Part shown: piece after piece, positions 37,001 through 48,336 of the stretch
How positions within the stretch are numbered: the first letter of the stretch is position 1
Layout of the letters: every line of letters starts with the position of its first letter
Assembly (NCBI RefSeq): GCF_031755915.1
Contig: NC_083387.1
Location: 7,198,501-7,262,500 of the forward strand
Length of the DNA stretch: 64,000 nucleotides
Reading direction: 5' to 3'
Source of the DNA: Ziziphus jujuba
Lineage: Eukaryota > Streptophyta > Magnoliopsida > Rosales > Rhamnaceae
Translations under genes and position numbers: made by a program
The notes under the pieces: model-generated
The model's database searches: none
Told to the model about the DNA's origin: nothing
The model's input: only the letters and a program-made list of their open reading frames with translations

Positions 37001-38103
37001 CTTAGTTTCCCAGCCAAACAAGAAGTGGGTGCTGGGTTCCATTTTGGTAATGCAATTACTATTCTTAATGCATTAACTTTCCTGAGTTCACCTCCTAGTC
37101 GGTAAAGAATTTAGTTTTAAAGAAATAATGTCTCAAATTGACTTCACCTTTTTTTCACCTTTTCTGTGCAGGCTTCTCCAGGATGCAGGGCTGAATGATA
37201 ATAGCTTTACTCAATTAACTTGGTAATGACCAATATACTCGCTAGTTAACTTTATAAATTTGCTGTTAAAGAAATCTATAAGCTTATCCAAATAGTATTA
37301 TCTTTTTCTATCCTTTCTTTGTAATTTCAATATTCAAATTCTTTTGTGTATTTGTGTATTTTACGGGGTCAAGTCAGATAGTTGATGTATTGACCAATTA
37401 ATGGCTACCGTTTAAAACCTTTCTTCAATTCACCAACTTCATAGAAAGAAAGCTGATCAGCCTTCGTTGGTAAATATCATTCTACACATTTGATTATTTC
37501 AAACCAGGGATATTAAACCATTGTGTAAGTTATGATGGAAGATGGAGGTTTTATAAGCATTAGCTTTACTATTTTAATCCTTCGTTAATATGACACTAAG
37601 TTTCACTTTCTGATACATACAGGGGACTCCTTAATGACACATACAAGATGGATCTAATACTAGTTCATCCTCCCCATCTGATTGCTTTAGCTAGCATATA
37701 TATCGCTAGTGTACTCAGGGACAAAGATACTACTGCATGGTTTGAAGAGCTCCGCGTAGATATGAATGTGGTGAGTCCTAAACATTGGCCTAGTCTTTTT
37801 CCATTAGTTAATAAGCTTGTGCCAATCTAAAATAAGAAAAACCCTGAAGCATCAGCTCCAGAATTATGTTATTTGTGCTTCATCTGCTCTTGCTACTCCC
37901 TGTAGATGGTTATTACAACTTTAGTGATCTGGTCAATGATTCAATTTTAAATACATTAATGAAAGTGATTTATATACCGATTACATGTATATTTGCAGGT
38001 GAAAAATATATCAATGGAGATATTAGATTTCTATGAAAACCACAGGATGATTGCAGACGAGAGGGTTAATGCTGCTTTCAACAAGCTCTCTTTTAAACCA
38101 TAG
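34035..38103 (+). CDS. CYCC1: Cyclin C (Mediator kinase-module cyclin)
   Basis: Nuclear cyclin that partners CDK8 in the kinase module of Mediator, modulating RNA polymerase II transcription. The nine exons are 34035-34066, 34204-34310, 35310-35349, 35610-35654, 36041-36159, 36260-36374, 37172-37222, 37623-37770 and 37999-38103. All have GT-AG borders and phases join, giving 253 aa, the usual plant cyclin C length. The protein opens MAANFWTSSHFKQLMEQED. The exon 2 acceptor at 34202-34203 was chosen over a nearby CAG because only it keeps frame and gives HFKQL. The cyclin box carries VHPLDKERGI, YMRRVYTRRSMTEYDP, LVAPTCLYLASKAEES, IKDILEMEMKILEALN and FHPYRAL; the second cyclin fold runs from WGLLNDTYKMDLILVHPP to the C-terminus. 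Intron 6 (36375-37171) hosts a small inverted-repeat element. Convergent with the next gene, about 710 bp away. Confidence 0.95.
36787..36880. mobile_element. Small inverted-repeat element (MITE-like) in cyclin C intron 6
   Basis: Arms of 18 nt, CTATGGTGAGGACGGTCC at 36787-36804 and its complement at 36863-36880, match at 17 of 18 positions. Inside, AGTATTAGTGACGGT and AGTATTAATGACGGT form a direct repeat. The unit is flanked on both sides by TA-repeat tracts, consistent with insertion into a TA microsatellite. Confidence 0.7.
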
Positions 38104-38815
38104 ACGGCCGAGCAAGTCTCTCCGTGAAACAAAAATCAGCATGCTAAAGCCACTTGCTCTTTTTTCAACGGTGGCGTGAAAATGTCAACTTTGAAGGTGA
38201 GAGTGACAATATATGTTATCATAATATAGCGTAAGAATCTGATATTTATGAGAGATGGTTGTGTTGTGGTATTGTCTACTTAAAATAGAGACCCCAAATT
38301 AAAATTCAGACGATGTCTCAATTGATAAATAATCTTATACTTTTGACACGTTTTTGCATCTGTTTTCATTGCCGCCTCAAGCAAAACTTTAATGCCCCAC
38401 TTTCTATTATTTTTGATCCGTAAAATGAAAGGTCATCTATACCCAAAATTGAACTTTTTAAATGGTCTTGGAATTAAGCCTCAAATGGCAATCATTTTAT
38501 CATCCATGGCTCTGTAATTTTATTTATTTATTAATTTATTTCTGGTACTAATATAAGTACCAACATTAAAGATAGATTGCTCATATCGATCACTAGCCAT
38601 AATTCTGATAGCGCAGTGTAACACAAGAAAATGATAAATAAGATGAAAAAGTCCAAACTTAAGAGTACAAATCTTTAGGTGTAAAAAAATTTGGAAGTTT
38701 CGGTGTTCTAGTATTAAATCTTTTAACGTTGTCCCCAAAAAAGGAGGGGCGGGGGGAAAAAAAAAAAAAAAGAATAATAACAACCATTCGAAAAAGTAAT
38801 CTCATTGAACTTTCC
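38104..38815. other. 3' flanks of two convergent genes
   Basis: Intergenic space between the cyclin C stop and the stop of the His-rich gene. It has a G-rich run near 38742-38757 next to a poly(A) tract. No gene. Confidence 0.5.
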
Positions 38816-39557
38816 TCACTTCTTTTCCTTATTAGCTTGCTTCTTTTCTGTAACAACACCAAACAAGAACGTTGTACTAAGTAACTAACAAATAAAGAAA
38901 AGAAAAATGCAAAGGAAATGAGGGCCAAAAAAAGCCTTACTTAATTTCCTCTCAGCTTCAGATTTTGCAAAGAATTCCTTCCATTCATCGGTAAGTACAA
39001 AAACCGGGTCATCATCGTCATCATCATCTTCCTCTTCGAACCCAGCATTTTCCTGCTCCTTTAACATCCTGTTTACAAACCCAAAATGAAAATTTAAAAT
39101 TTTTAAAAAAAAAAAATGACTGGCTTTTCATTTTTCTGTCAAGAGGAGGTGATGACGATTATTTGAAAATTAAGGGCTGAAAAACATAAACGAATATCTG
39201 ATCTTGCTGGAAAAAAATTGAGATAGCAAGAGCTCCAAATGCATAAGTGAATTAAGAATGAAGTCTAAAACTAAAAGCGTATTACTGATGATGTTGGGCA
39301 GAACGATGAGGTTCTTCAAAACCAGAAGTCAAATCGTTCGGAAATGAACAGGGAGGGATAAATTGCGGGTTTTGGGGGAAATAAGCAAAATTAGGGTTCG
39401 CAATCGCATGGCGGTGGCAATTACAGAAGCAGTGGATCTGACAGTGCTGGTGTTGGTGAGGGCAGACAACTAAGTTACAGTGATGGTGGTGGTGGTGGTG
39501 GTGGTGAATTACGCACGGCCTCCGTGCGCCGCATCTACTCGAAGGAATCGGATCCAT
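38816..39557 (-). CDS. Small His/Cys-rich protein with acidic C-terminal half, function unknown
   Basis: Three exons on the minus strand, 39557-39286, 39068-38941 and 38847-38816, all with GT-AG borders and matching phase, give 143 aa. The N-terminal half starts MDPIPSSRCGARRPCVI and then has nine consecutive His, followed by alternating His/Cys in pairs (CPHQHQHCQIHCFCNCHRH, residues about 33-51). The C-terminal half has EEED followed by seven consecutive Asp, then PVFVLTDEWKEFFAKSEAER and a basic Lys-rich end. The TDEWKEFFAKSEAE block is, from memory, typical of a conserved but uncharacterised plant family. His/Cys density suggests metal binding, which is inference. No signal peptide or membrane segment is seen. 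The poly-His is coded by a CAC-rich repeat, so its length may vary between individuals. Confidence 0.8.
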
Positions 39558-40150
39558 GGACAGTGCTTTTTGTCGTGATATTGGCAGCTTTCTTGTTGGT
39601 TTTAGTATTTCGCAGTATTTTTACCCCTTTTTTGTTTTTTTTTCTTTTTTGCTGAGATAGTATTTCGCTACCTAAAACTAAACCACGTAATTAAGAGAGA
39701 TGGGAAATAAATAAAATTAAAAAATCCGAAAGAACAAATAATCATATGAAAGATTCCTTTCCAAATTTAACAAAATTAGTTTCTTTCCTTATTTATTTAA
39801 AAAAAACAAAAAACAAAGCTTGATAAAACTCGTTACCTATTCTTGCTAGTGAAAAGAAAAATGTTAAAATCCCCACATTTTTTTTTTCTCAAAATGAGCT
39901 ATAATTTATTCTTTATTTATTTATTTTAATGCCTTCAAGTGTTTAGAAGAGTTTGGTATAGTTTTCCACACAACATATAATTATTCAAAATCCTTAGAAA
40001 CAATCAAAACTAATTAAAAATTTAAAAATTGCTTGTGAAGTTTTTGAAAGCTTTTACATTTAGCAACCAAGATAGCAAATCGCTTTGTCAACTAATGTTA
40101 ATTCAATTGATAAACTATTTATACATACATTTGAAAATTATTAATTCAAA

Positions 40151-40674
40151 ATATCAAAATCATAATGGAAATTATTATAATGATTAAAAAATAGAAAATT
40201 TCTCTATCCAAAAAAAAAAAAAAAACTCAAATATCCACTTGATTTTCTGAGTTTTTTTAATTAAAATTTTCAAGTCTTCGATTCCAAAAATTTAAAGAAT
40301 AAAAATCAATTGTGACTTCATTAATACATAAATAGCCAAACCATCATTTTTTTTCTTTGGTAATTCCATCAAATTTTATATATCTAATCATGTGTTAGCA
40401 TATTATTGAAATATCAAAATCAAAATGGAAATTATTATAATAATTAAAAAATAGAAACTCTCTTTATCCAAAATAAAAAATAAAAAAAATCTCAAATATC
40501 CATTTGATTTTCTGAGTCTTTTTAATTAAAATTTTAAAGTCTTAGATTCCAAAAATTTTAAAAATAAAAATCAACTGTGACCTCATTAATACATAAATAG
40601 CCAAACCATCATTTTTTTCATTGGTAATTCCATCAAAATTTATTTATCTAATCATGCATTAGCATATTATTGAA
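40151..40674. repeat. Tandem duplication, period 260 bp
   Basis: Copies 40151-40410 and 40411-40674 start ATATCAAAATC, share AATACATAAATAGCCAAACC and end AGCATATTATTGAA. About 90% alike by eye. No coding potential. Confidence 0.85.
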
Positions 40675-41390
40675 TTTCCATTTTTTCGAATATATGGAGG
40701 TGGAGAATTTTAACACTTGCTCTGATGAATCGGGAATCTGATGGATTGTGTCCAGACTCAACTTCTTTTTTTTTTTTTTGGTGAATGTCCTATGACTTTA
40801 ACTTTTTTCTTTTTTCTTTTTTTTTTTTTGTGATAAATTGGAGAAAAAGGATCATGAGCGATTTGTATCATTTAGTTTGTTTCAAGATTTAATTGATTCA
40901 TGTCAAATAAGATTAATTAAGTCAGTAAGTCATTTATTTTCACAATTGAGAAGTTGTAAATTTATAACATCGAAATAAAAAATAAAAAAATTTATTTCAC
41001 ATCTTATATATTACCTTTTTCACAATGTATGTTTATTTTTTCGTTACACACTGTACATGTTATTTTTTATTTTTTTTTATCACAATGTATATGTTAGTTA
41101 GACTTAAATAAAATTTTTATTATTTTATTAAACTAAGAGCTATTTTTAATGACTATTTAATTTTTATTTAAAAAGGTAAAATCTAATTCATTTATAAAAT
41201 TCAATAATTATAAAGGATAAATTTTAGCTTAATAAGATATATATACATATATGTCAGATTAATTTATATTTAATAATATTTATTTTTGTGAAATTCGCTT
41301 ATCCTTAAGCTCTGATTACTTAACCAACCAAAAAGCATCAAAAGATTTCGCCACAGCCCCCCATAAGCTCCCCAGAAGAATTTCTCACCA

Positions 41391-41720
41391 CTACACCAAT
41401 TCCAATCTTTGAAGTACCCACCCGAACAGCAGCATCAACGTTGATTTTGAAATTATCTCCTTGTGGTGGTTTCCATCGTTGAAGATGACTGGTCTGTGTG
41501 TGTCGAATATTGCCTCAGTAAACTCTACATTCAAACGCGAAACAGAATCCAAGAGCTGAGCATCAGATTTAACAAAACTACCGTGAAGAATAGCATTTCT
41601 TTTATTCCATATACTCCAACACATTGAAGAAAATCTCTCTCTATGAAAAGGTGACAGAGTTGTAACGACATAAGAACACAAAGCAGAGATCATCAATTGA
41701 TGCGACTCTGTCGGGGACAT
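41391..41720 (-). mobile_element. LINE remnant (region before RNase H)
   Basis: A minus-strand frame of 109 codons contains SMCWSIWNKRNAILHG, the W-x-x-W-x-x-RN pattern that plant LINE polyproteins show between the zinc-finger and RNase H domains. It then continues toward an RNase H-like start (HKEIISKSTLMLLFG, degraded). Isolated fragment with no tail or flanking duplication found. Confidence 0.55.
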
Positions 41721-42244
41721 TATGGTGTAAAGCCCATCTTCCTTCTTCGGTATTTTATTTTATTTATTTATTTTTGGTGAAAAAACTCACCGTCCTTTTT
41801 CGTATATATTTTGGTAGTGCCCTTTCTTTTTTTTTTTATCAGTATTTATTTTTTATAGCACTTTTTACTCTATCATAAAAAATTGATAAAATATTTGACA
41901 TACAAAATAATTTTTTTATTTATTTATTTTTTGTCTTTTGATATTTTAATTGATATATTGGAAACTTTTTTACGATACTAATTTAGAGAAGCACTTATTT
42001 GTTTATATAAAAAAGCACTTATTTTTTCACCAAATACATAATTAGTTCAATAAGTTTATGCTTAAACGAGAGGATAGTTGGTATTTACATTTTTTTTATT
42101 AAACAATACCCTTAATTAATCTATAATAATTTTTTCTTTCAACAAGTTTATAATAATTAAGTAAGGACAGATTAAATTTTTTATCAAATCATGCATAATT
42201 GAGAATCAGGTTTAAAATAATAATGGATAAGGTTAGTGATAGCT
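41721..42244. other. AT-rich spacer
   Basis: No gene or repeat boundary recognised. Confidence 0.5.
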
Positions 42245-44101
42245 AAGGTTTAAAATATCTGATATTTCCTCGATATTTTTATTTTTTGAAGAAGTCGAAA
42301 TAAAATTTAAGTTTGACATGAAAATTGATAAAATTTTCATAATATCCATTAAAATTTTTGAAATTTCAGTGAAATTTCTAAAATTTCTGTAGAATTTTCA
42401 TAAAATATCTACATCAAATCTTTAACGATTTGGTTAAAGAATATATAATTTCTGTAGAAATTTCAAAAATATCGGATATTTTTTTAATTTTTTTAAAAAA
42501 ATTCATAAATATTATTGATATTTAATAAAACTTTTTATTAAATTAACTTCATTGATAATTTTTTTACCCTTTAGTGCTTTTTAGATATTTAGTAATATAA
42601 GCAAAATATAATGAATTGAATTGAATAACATTAATAAGTTCTACTTATTTATTGAATATTGATAAAACAAAAATATAAAAATTATGGATTATATTTTTAA
42701 ACCTTGAAAATCTTAATATTTGAAACTATAATGAAAGATGATGATAAAGAAGGCAATCAAATGTACCAATGGATGAACATGAAGGGAATCCTGATCCAAA
42801 GATTGCTCAACAAGTCGAAAAAAAGGAAATAAATGTTCAAAAAGTAATTGCTGAATAAGTAAATTCTAGTGGTGGTGATTCATTTCAAAGGCTTATAAAA
42901 GAGTCAACTAGAACTACTAGTGCTTCAGTTTCATCAAGTGGTACACATTTACAATTTGAGACTCAAGGAATCATGTTCCAAATATTGCTCAACAAGTTGA
43001 AAAAGAGGAAATAAATGTTGAAAAAGTGATTGCTGAATAAGTAAATTCTAGTAGTGGTGATTTATTTCAAAGGCTTATGAGAGAGCCAACTAGAATTACT
43101 AGTACTTCAGCTCCATCAAGTGGTACACATTCACAATTTGAGATTTTTAATAGTCACTCTAGCTTCAGTAGTGATGAAGATAATTTTAATAAATTATCTG
43201 ACTTAGAAGTTAGAAGAGGTAGTGGTCAAAGGGAATCACCAAGTTAAAATGTTGGATTAAGCCCATTTACTTGTGAACATTATTATACACATGCAACACA
43301 AGATGAAGATTATGGGAGTAGAGATGCAGGTCAAGGATTCGGTGCTATTGGAAAAGACTATATACATAAAGAAAAATCTATAATGGATATTTCACGACAA
43401 GAAGAAGAATCAATTTCTATGAATTTTGGATCTATGAGGGTTGGAAGCCATTTTCATAATCCTTATTCAATGGATATGTATGAAATGTCATCAAGTAACA
43501 ACTCATGATTATCATCTCAAACTCAACCATCAAAGAATAGTGGTTATGCACATAGTCAACCAATAATGTAAAATACATATGGTTAGTATATTAATAATTA
43601 TATGCAAAATTATTAGAAAAACACGTCTTTTCATAACTATTTTGCACATTTCACATCTCAAAATCAAAATGAGGAAGAAACCGATAATTTTCAAGTACCC
43701 AAAAGTTCTATGTGTTATTAAGATGATATTTATGAACTACAATGTAATTGTAATAATCTTTTTATATATTTTAGTTAATAAATAATTTTATCATATATGT
43801 ATTTTTTGATATATTTTTATTAACAATAATTCATCTATGATTATTAATGCTTATTATAAATCAATTCACTAAAAAGAATATAATATCTATTCAATATTTT
43901 AGCAAGTTTTATAATCAATTTGATAATCAATAAGTTAAATAAGTTAATTCTAAATTTTTAATAAAAATTTATACTTTTTAAAACAAATTTCCATTATTTT
44001 TTATAATTTTTTATCGATATTGGATATATTTCGATATTTTTATGGAAATTTCTGTATTTTAAATTTTTGATTTTTCCATCGATATCGATTTTTTGAACCT
44101 T
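42245..44101 (+). mobile_element. Non-autonomous hAT-like element, copy 2, with coding remnant
   Basis: Starts AAGGTTTAAAATATCTGATA and ends in the near-complement of AAGGTTCAAAA (TTTTGAACCTT at 44091-44101), preceded by ATCGATATCGAT. The inside holds a degraded coding tail: two tandem 182-bp units (from about 42784 and 42966) encoding KIAQQVEKEEIN-like and NIAQQVEKEEIN-like segments, each with the same in-frame TAA. Then a stretch with FTCEHYYTHATQDEDYGSRD, FHNPYSMDMYEMSSSNNS and a terminal stop near 43570. That tail resembles the C-terminal extension that follows the dimerisation domain in plant hAT transposases (recalled, not searched). No catalytic domain remains. Flanking sequence shows only an imperfect candidate target duplication. 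Confidence 0.6.
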
Positions 44102-46280
44102 GATCATAGCCATCATTAATTAACCATTTGATTCCTTGATATACTAAAATTAAAAAAAAAAATTTAAATGCATTTTCCGGCTGACAAAAAAAAAAAAAAA
44201 TATATATATATATATCTATATATATGTGTATATATATAAAGTTGGCAACGTGGGTTATTAATTAATGTTAAGCTACCACCGCGCTTAAAATTTTAAAATA
44301 AAAAAAGTGTCATGCAGTAGAGAGTTTTAAACAAGTTTAACTTCTATTTATGCAGCGATTCTATATAATAGATAGTTTATTATTATTATTATTATTTACC
44401 AAATCAAAAGATCGTTATTTTTTTAAAATGATGACTATATATTTCCCTTCTTGTTATCCAACAAATATATATCTCTTTATAAAAAATAAATAAAAAATAC
44501 ATTGACACTAACTCCTAATTAGCATAGCTTTAATCTTGGTTAGAAAGTTATTTTTTAGCAAGAAATTTTTGGCTTCTGCTATAAATCATTCATCGAGATT
44601 CATGTGTTTTAAAATAACAAGTAATTATTTTATTTTATTTTATTTTTGATGTTAGTTTATCTATGTCAATTCATGTCATGACAAGCCAAAATATTGGTTT
44701 CAGAGAGTCTGGCGTTATAGTTGGCAGCCAACATCTGACCTCTAATTTTCTTTTTATTTGTTTCTTAACATTACTTGTGCACCTAGGCTAACAATGCGCT
44801 GATTGGTTGGCTTGTGCTGACCGTATGTATTAATTTCTTAATTAATATCAATTTTTAAAAATATATATATTTTTTCTGTAAACTTACTATTATACATTTT
44901 TTTTAACCAATAATAATAATTAATAAATAAAAATTATTTGATTCTTTTATCTTTTCAGGATTTCTCTCATTATTTTTTTTAGTATGAAATATAAAATTAA
45001 TACAAAGATGTATCGTTTTAGTGAAATTATGTATTTTTTTTTAAATAAATTTGGCCAAATTCACACACACTACGCTAAAAATAAAATAAAGCATAATAAA
45101 ATTGTTCCGAAACAAAGTTTTATATAGGTAATTATACAGTTAATTTTATCAAATTAATCCATAAAAATTGATACAAAAACAATAGCTTTGAGAGAAACAT
45201 TATATAGTACTTAAAGATAATATGACACTATTATTATTATTTTTTTTTCAAATTTATTACCCTGTGCTAAACTGAGAAGCTGTAAAAAATGAAAATGCAA
45301 TTATCCATCTATATATGAGAAATTTATGTAACAAATATTATGACACCATTTTTGGTAATACGATTGATTTTAGGATTTAGTTTTTTATTTTATTAATATT
45401 ATAAATATAAAAATATTTACAAAATAATACATATTAAATATTATTGATTAATATGTTGATATGATATAAATAGTGAAAAGTAAATCTTTAAATAAATAAA
45501 TAAAATAAAAAAATAAATCAATTAAATGCTATTACATTATCTGTTATATCATTTAATAAATAAATTTGATGAATATTTTAGTAACTCTAGTATTATTATT
45601 TTTCCATTTAATTATGTGTAATTTGCTTGCTTTAAATATTAGTTAATGATAGTTAGAGTTTTTGAAGAATCTGAATTAATTACAAAGTTAATAGGAAAAA
45701 AAAAAAACTAAAATCAATACATTTCAAATTGTGTGTGCGTTTTTTTTAAGTTTATATTTATTTTAGATATTTAACAAACAAATATTCCATGTAAGTAGTT
45801 AAAAAAAAAAAAATAGAGGTAAGTAAATTATATAGAATTAACAAAATAAAAAATAAAAACTAACCATCATACTAAATCACATATATGTTTTCAATTTTTA
45901 TTTTCATACAACAAGCAATAACTAACTTACTATTTATATTTTTGAATTATAAATGGTCCTTGCTTAAAAGTTAAAACACAAGTGTAAAAAAAAAAAAATT
46001 TATCATATATCGAAACAATTGCATATTCTTAGAGAGTCAAGCTCATATAAAACAAATTGATAGTTTTAATATTATTTTTTTATCCTTGAATTATATCAAA
46101 TTATAAAAATTTAAAAATAATTAAATATAAATTTAATAATTAAATTTTTATTTAAAAAATAAAATATAATAATTAATAAATATAATTTTAAATTTATTTA
46201 AATGAGGTTTACATGTACATTTATAATATATATTTTTTTAAAACCAAATAAACCACAACATTGATTAGGAAACAGAGTTA
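44102..46280. other. AT-rich spacer
   Basis: Microsatellite-rich ((TA)n at 44202-44240, (TTA)n at 44378-44394) and very AT-rich. No gene recognised. Confidence 0.5.
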
Positions 46281-46871
46281 GAGCATCTCAAGAGACTTTT
46301 TAAATGTGTCATAATTTTTATTTTAAAGAGACAATATTTAAAAAATAGTTCCAATAGATTATTTATTTTGACTTTTTAATATAAAGAGTTAGTTTGGCTC
46401 TCTAAAGCCACTTTTTATTTCAATATTATATAAATTTAATTGAATATAACACATGTTCTTAGAGCATTCCCAATGAACCATTTAAGGTAAAAAAGTATAT
46501 TCTTTAAAATAAAAAGTATCTTTTAAAATAACTAGTAAAATTTAAAAATGCTCTCTAACAAACTCTTTATTAAGTTTTTTATTTTTATTTTTCTATAAAC
46601 ATTTATTGTTTTACTTGTAGTTTTTCTCTTTTATATAAGTTATTTAATTTTTAAATATTATAATAGTGACATAAAAAAATGTGTTATATTCAATTAAATA
46701 AATATAATATTGAAATAAAATATGATTTTGATTTTCTACATTTGGAGAGCTAAAAAACCAACTTTTTTATATTAAAAAGTAAAAATAAAAAATTTATTGG
46801 AACTCCTTTTTAAATATTATTTCTTTAAAATAAAAAAAAAATATCACATTTAAAATTTTTTTGAGATGCTC
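46281..46871. mobile_element. MITE with long inverted arms and TTA target duplication (PIF/Harbinger type)
   Basis: The termini GAGCATCTCAAGAG (46281) and the complement of GAGCATCTCAAAAA (ending 46871) are flanked by TTA on both sides (46278-46280 and 46872-46874). The inverted arms extend about 175-195 bp inward (46281-46454 against 46678-46871). The GAGCATCTC-type terminus and TWA target duplication are typical of PIF/Harbinger MITEs. Confidence 0.8.
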
Positions 46872-47080
46872 TTATATAATTATTATAATATTTAAAGAAT
46901 AAATAGCTTATATAAAAAAGAAAAATTACAAAATAAAACAATAAGTATTTATAAAAAAATAAAAATAAAGAACATTTATAAAAGACTTTCTTGAAAAATA
47001 TTTTTAAATTTTATTAATTATTTCAAAAAAATCTTTTCAATATAAAAATTATACTTTTTTATTTTATTTTAAACAGTCAT
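46462..47080. mobile_element. Second inverted-repeat pair interlaced with the MITE
   Basis: The loop of the first MITE (46462-46676) begins with its own terminus-like GAGCATTCCCAATG, preceded by TTA at 46459-46461. It pairs, as an inverted repeat, with 46875-47080, which lies outside the first MITE. The outer end of that second arm has lost the terminus. The order is arm A, arm B, A-complement, B-complement. Confidence 0.65.
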
Positions 47081-47373
47081 ACAAACAGTAATCAATGGAC
47101 CTTGTGCAATATTCAATTACAAAATAATAGACCAAGACCTAAGAGAGGACAGTGCATAGTACCAAAAAGCAACAGTGAAAAACTAGATCCGGGATGCGCG
47201 GTCGTAGCTATAAAATTTTTTGGGTTTTGGTGGGTTGGTGGAATGTACTATTCTCTCTCCAACCCCGTATTTGATCGGGTCCCATCCGTGAGTGCATGAC
47301 CCACCCATTGGCCATTGCAATATTGCATCTCTCTCCCCAACTTTGTGCCTCGATTGCTCGCCCGCGGCTTGTC

Positions 47374-47380
47374 TATAAAT
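47374..47380 (+). promoter_or_regulatory. TATA box of the GTP cyclohydrolase I gene
   Basis: TATAAAT in a GC-rich context, about 45 bp before a (GA)14 tract. A start of transcription near 47405 would put that tract in the 5' leader. A plausible 5'-UTR intron runs from a TCAG/GT donor at 47875 to a TTTAG acceptor at about 48287, since the ATG is nearly 930 bp downstream of the TATA box. Confidence 0.6.
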
Positions 47381-47416
47381 ACCACATTTATGAGAGAGTT
47401 CGGGGAAACCAAACCA

Positions 47417-47420
<4 letters not shown>

Positions 47421-47448
<28 letters not shown>
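47421..47448. repeat. (GA)14 microsatellite at the start of the GCH1 leader
   Basis: Uninterrupted AG/GA repeat immediately downstream of the expected transcription start. A CT-rich stretch further down the leader (47700-47760) adds to the low-complexity 5' UTR. Confidence 0.8.
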
Positions 47449-48336
47449 CAAAGCTGAAGAAGATAAACAGAGAAGATAGGTAGATAACGAAAGAGAGGGT
47501 GTGCCGAGACCCAGATTCTCCGGTCCCGAACACAATTCAAAGCCTTTTCCCTTTTGCCGTCCTTGTTGTGGTAATTGGGTCCCACTTCCCCTATGATTTG
47601 ATTACCAAACCAGGGAAGATCCATTTGTCGCCAAGATCAACACCAACCCCACGTTTCTTCCTCATCCACACCCTCTTTGCCGCCACTCAATTTCTTTTTT
47701 TCTATCTATCTCTCTCTTTTTTCTTTTTCTTCTTTTTTTTTTTTTAATCTCTTACACTTTATTATTCTCCTGTTATTGTCTTCGTCGTTTGCCACCAACT
47801 CAACTCAGTTTCTATTGGGTTTGATCTCTTCGTCCCACTCAACTTTATTCTTTTTCTCCATCTGGGTTCCTCAGGTTTTTTACTTATTTAGTTTCTTTTC
47901 TTTTGTTTTTAACTTCTTGTTTAATATTAAATGGTTGACAGTTTTGGTGTGCCTTTTAAGCTTAGCATATTGAATATATATATATATATATATAATCCTT
48001 CATCACTGCTTCATTGGAATTTTTATTTATTTATTTATTCATGGTGACCCTTTTTTGTCCTTGCTCTTGTTTGTCCTCTGGGAAGCACTCATATATTGAA
48101 TAATCTGATTTAAATTATTTGTGGGTTCTATTTTTTTTTTGTTCCCCCTATTTTGAGGATCCAGTATTGGTGCTTTTTGTGGCCCATTCTACATTTTGCA
48201 CTTGTTCTTCAACTGCACAAGTCTCCCAATTTGCTTGATTTCTCTTTCCTGATTGTTGTGTTTGATTTGTTGAAAATTTTTGTTTAGTTTGCGATTCTGG
48301 GTTGGTGCTGTTTCGTGGAAAATTCTTGTTCTGTCA

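Noticed and set aside
38520..38928. Minus-strand open frames of 87-89 codons overlapping the last exon of the His-rich gene
   Set aside because: They contain low-complexity Phe and Pro runs from poly(A)/G tracts. The spliced frame ending KKQANKEKK is the plausible one.
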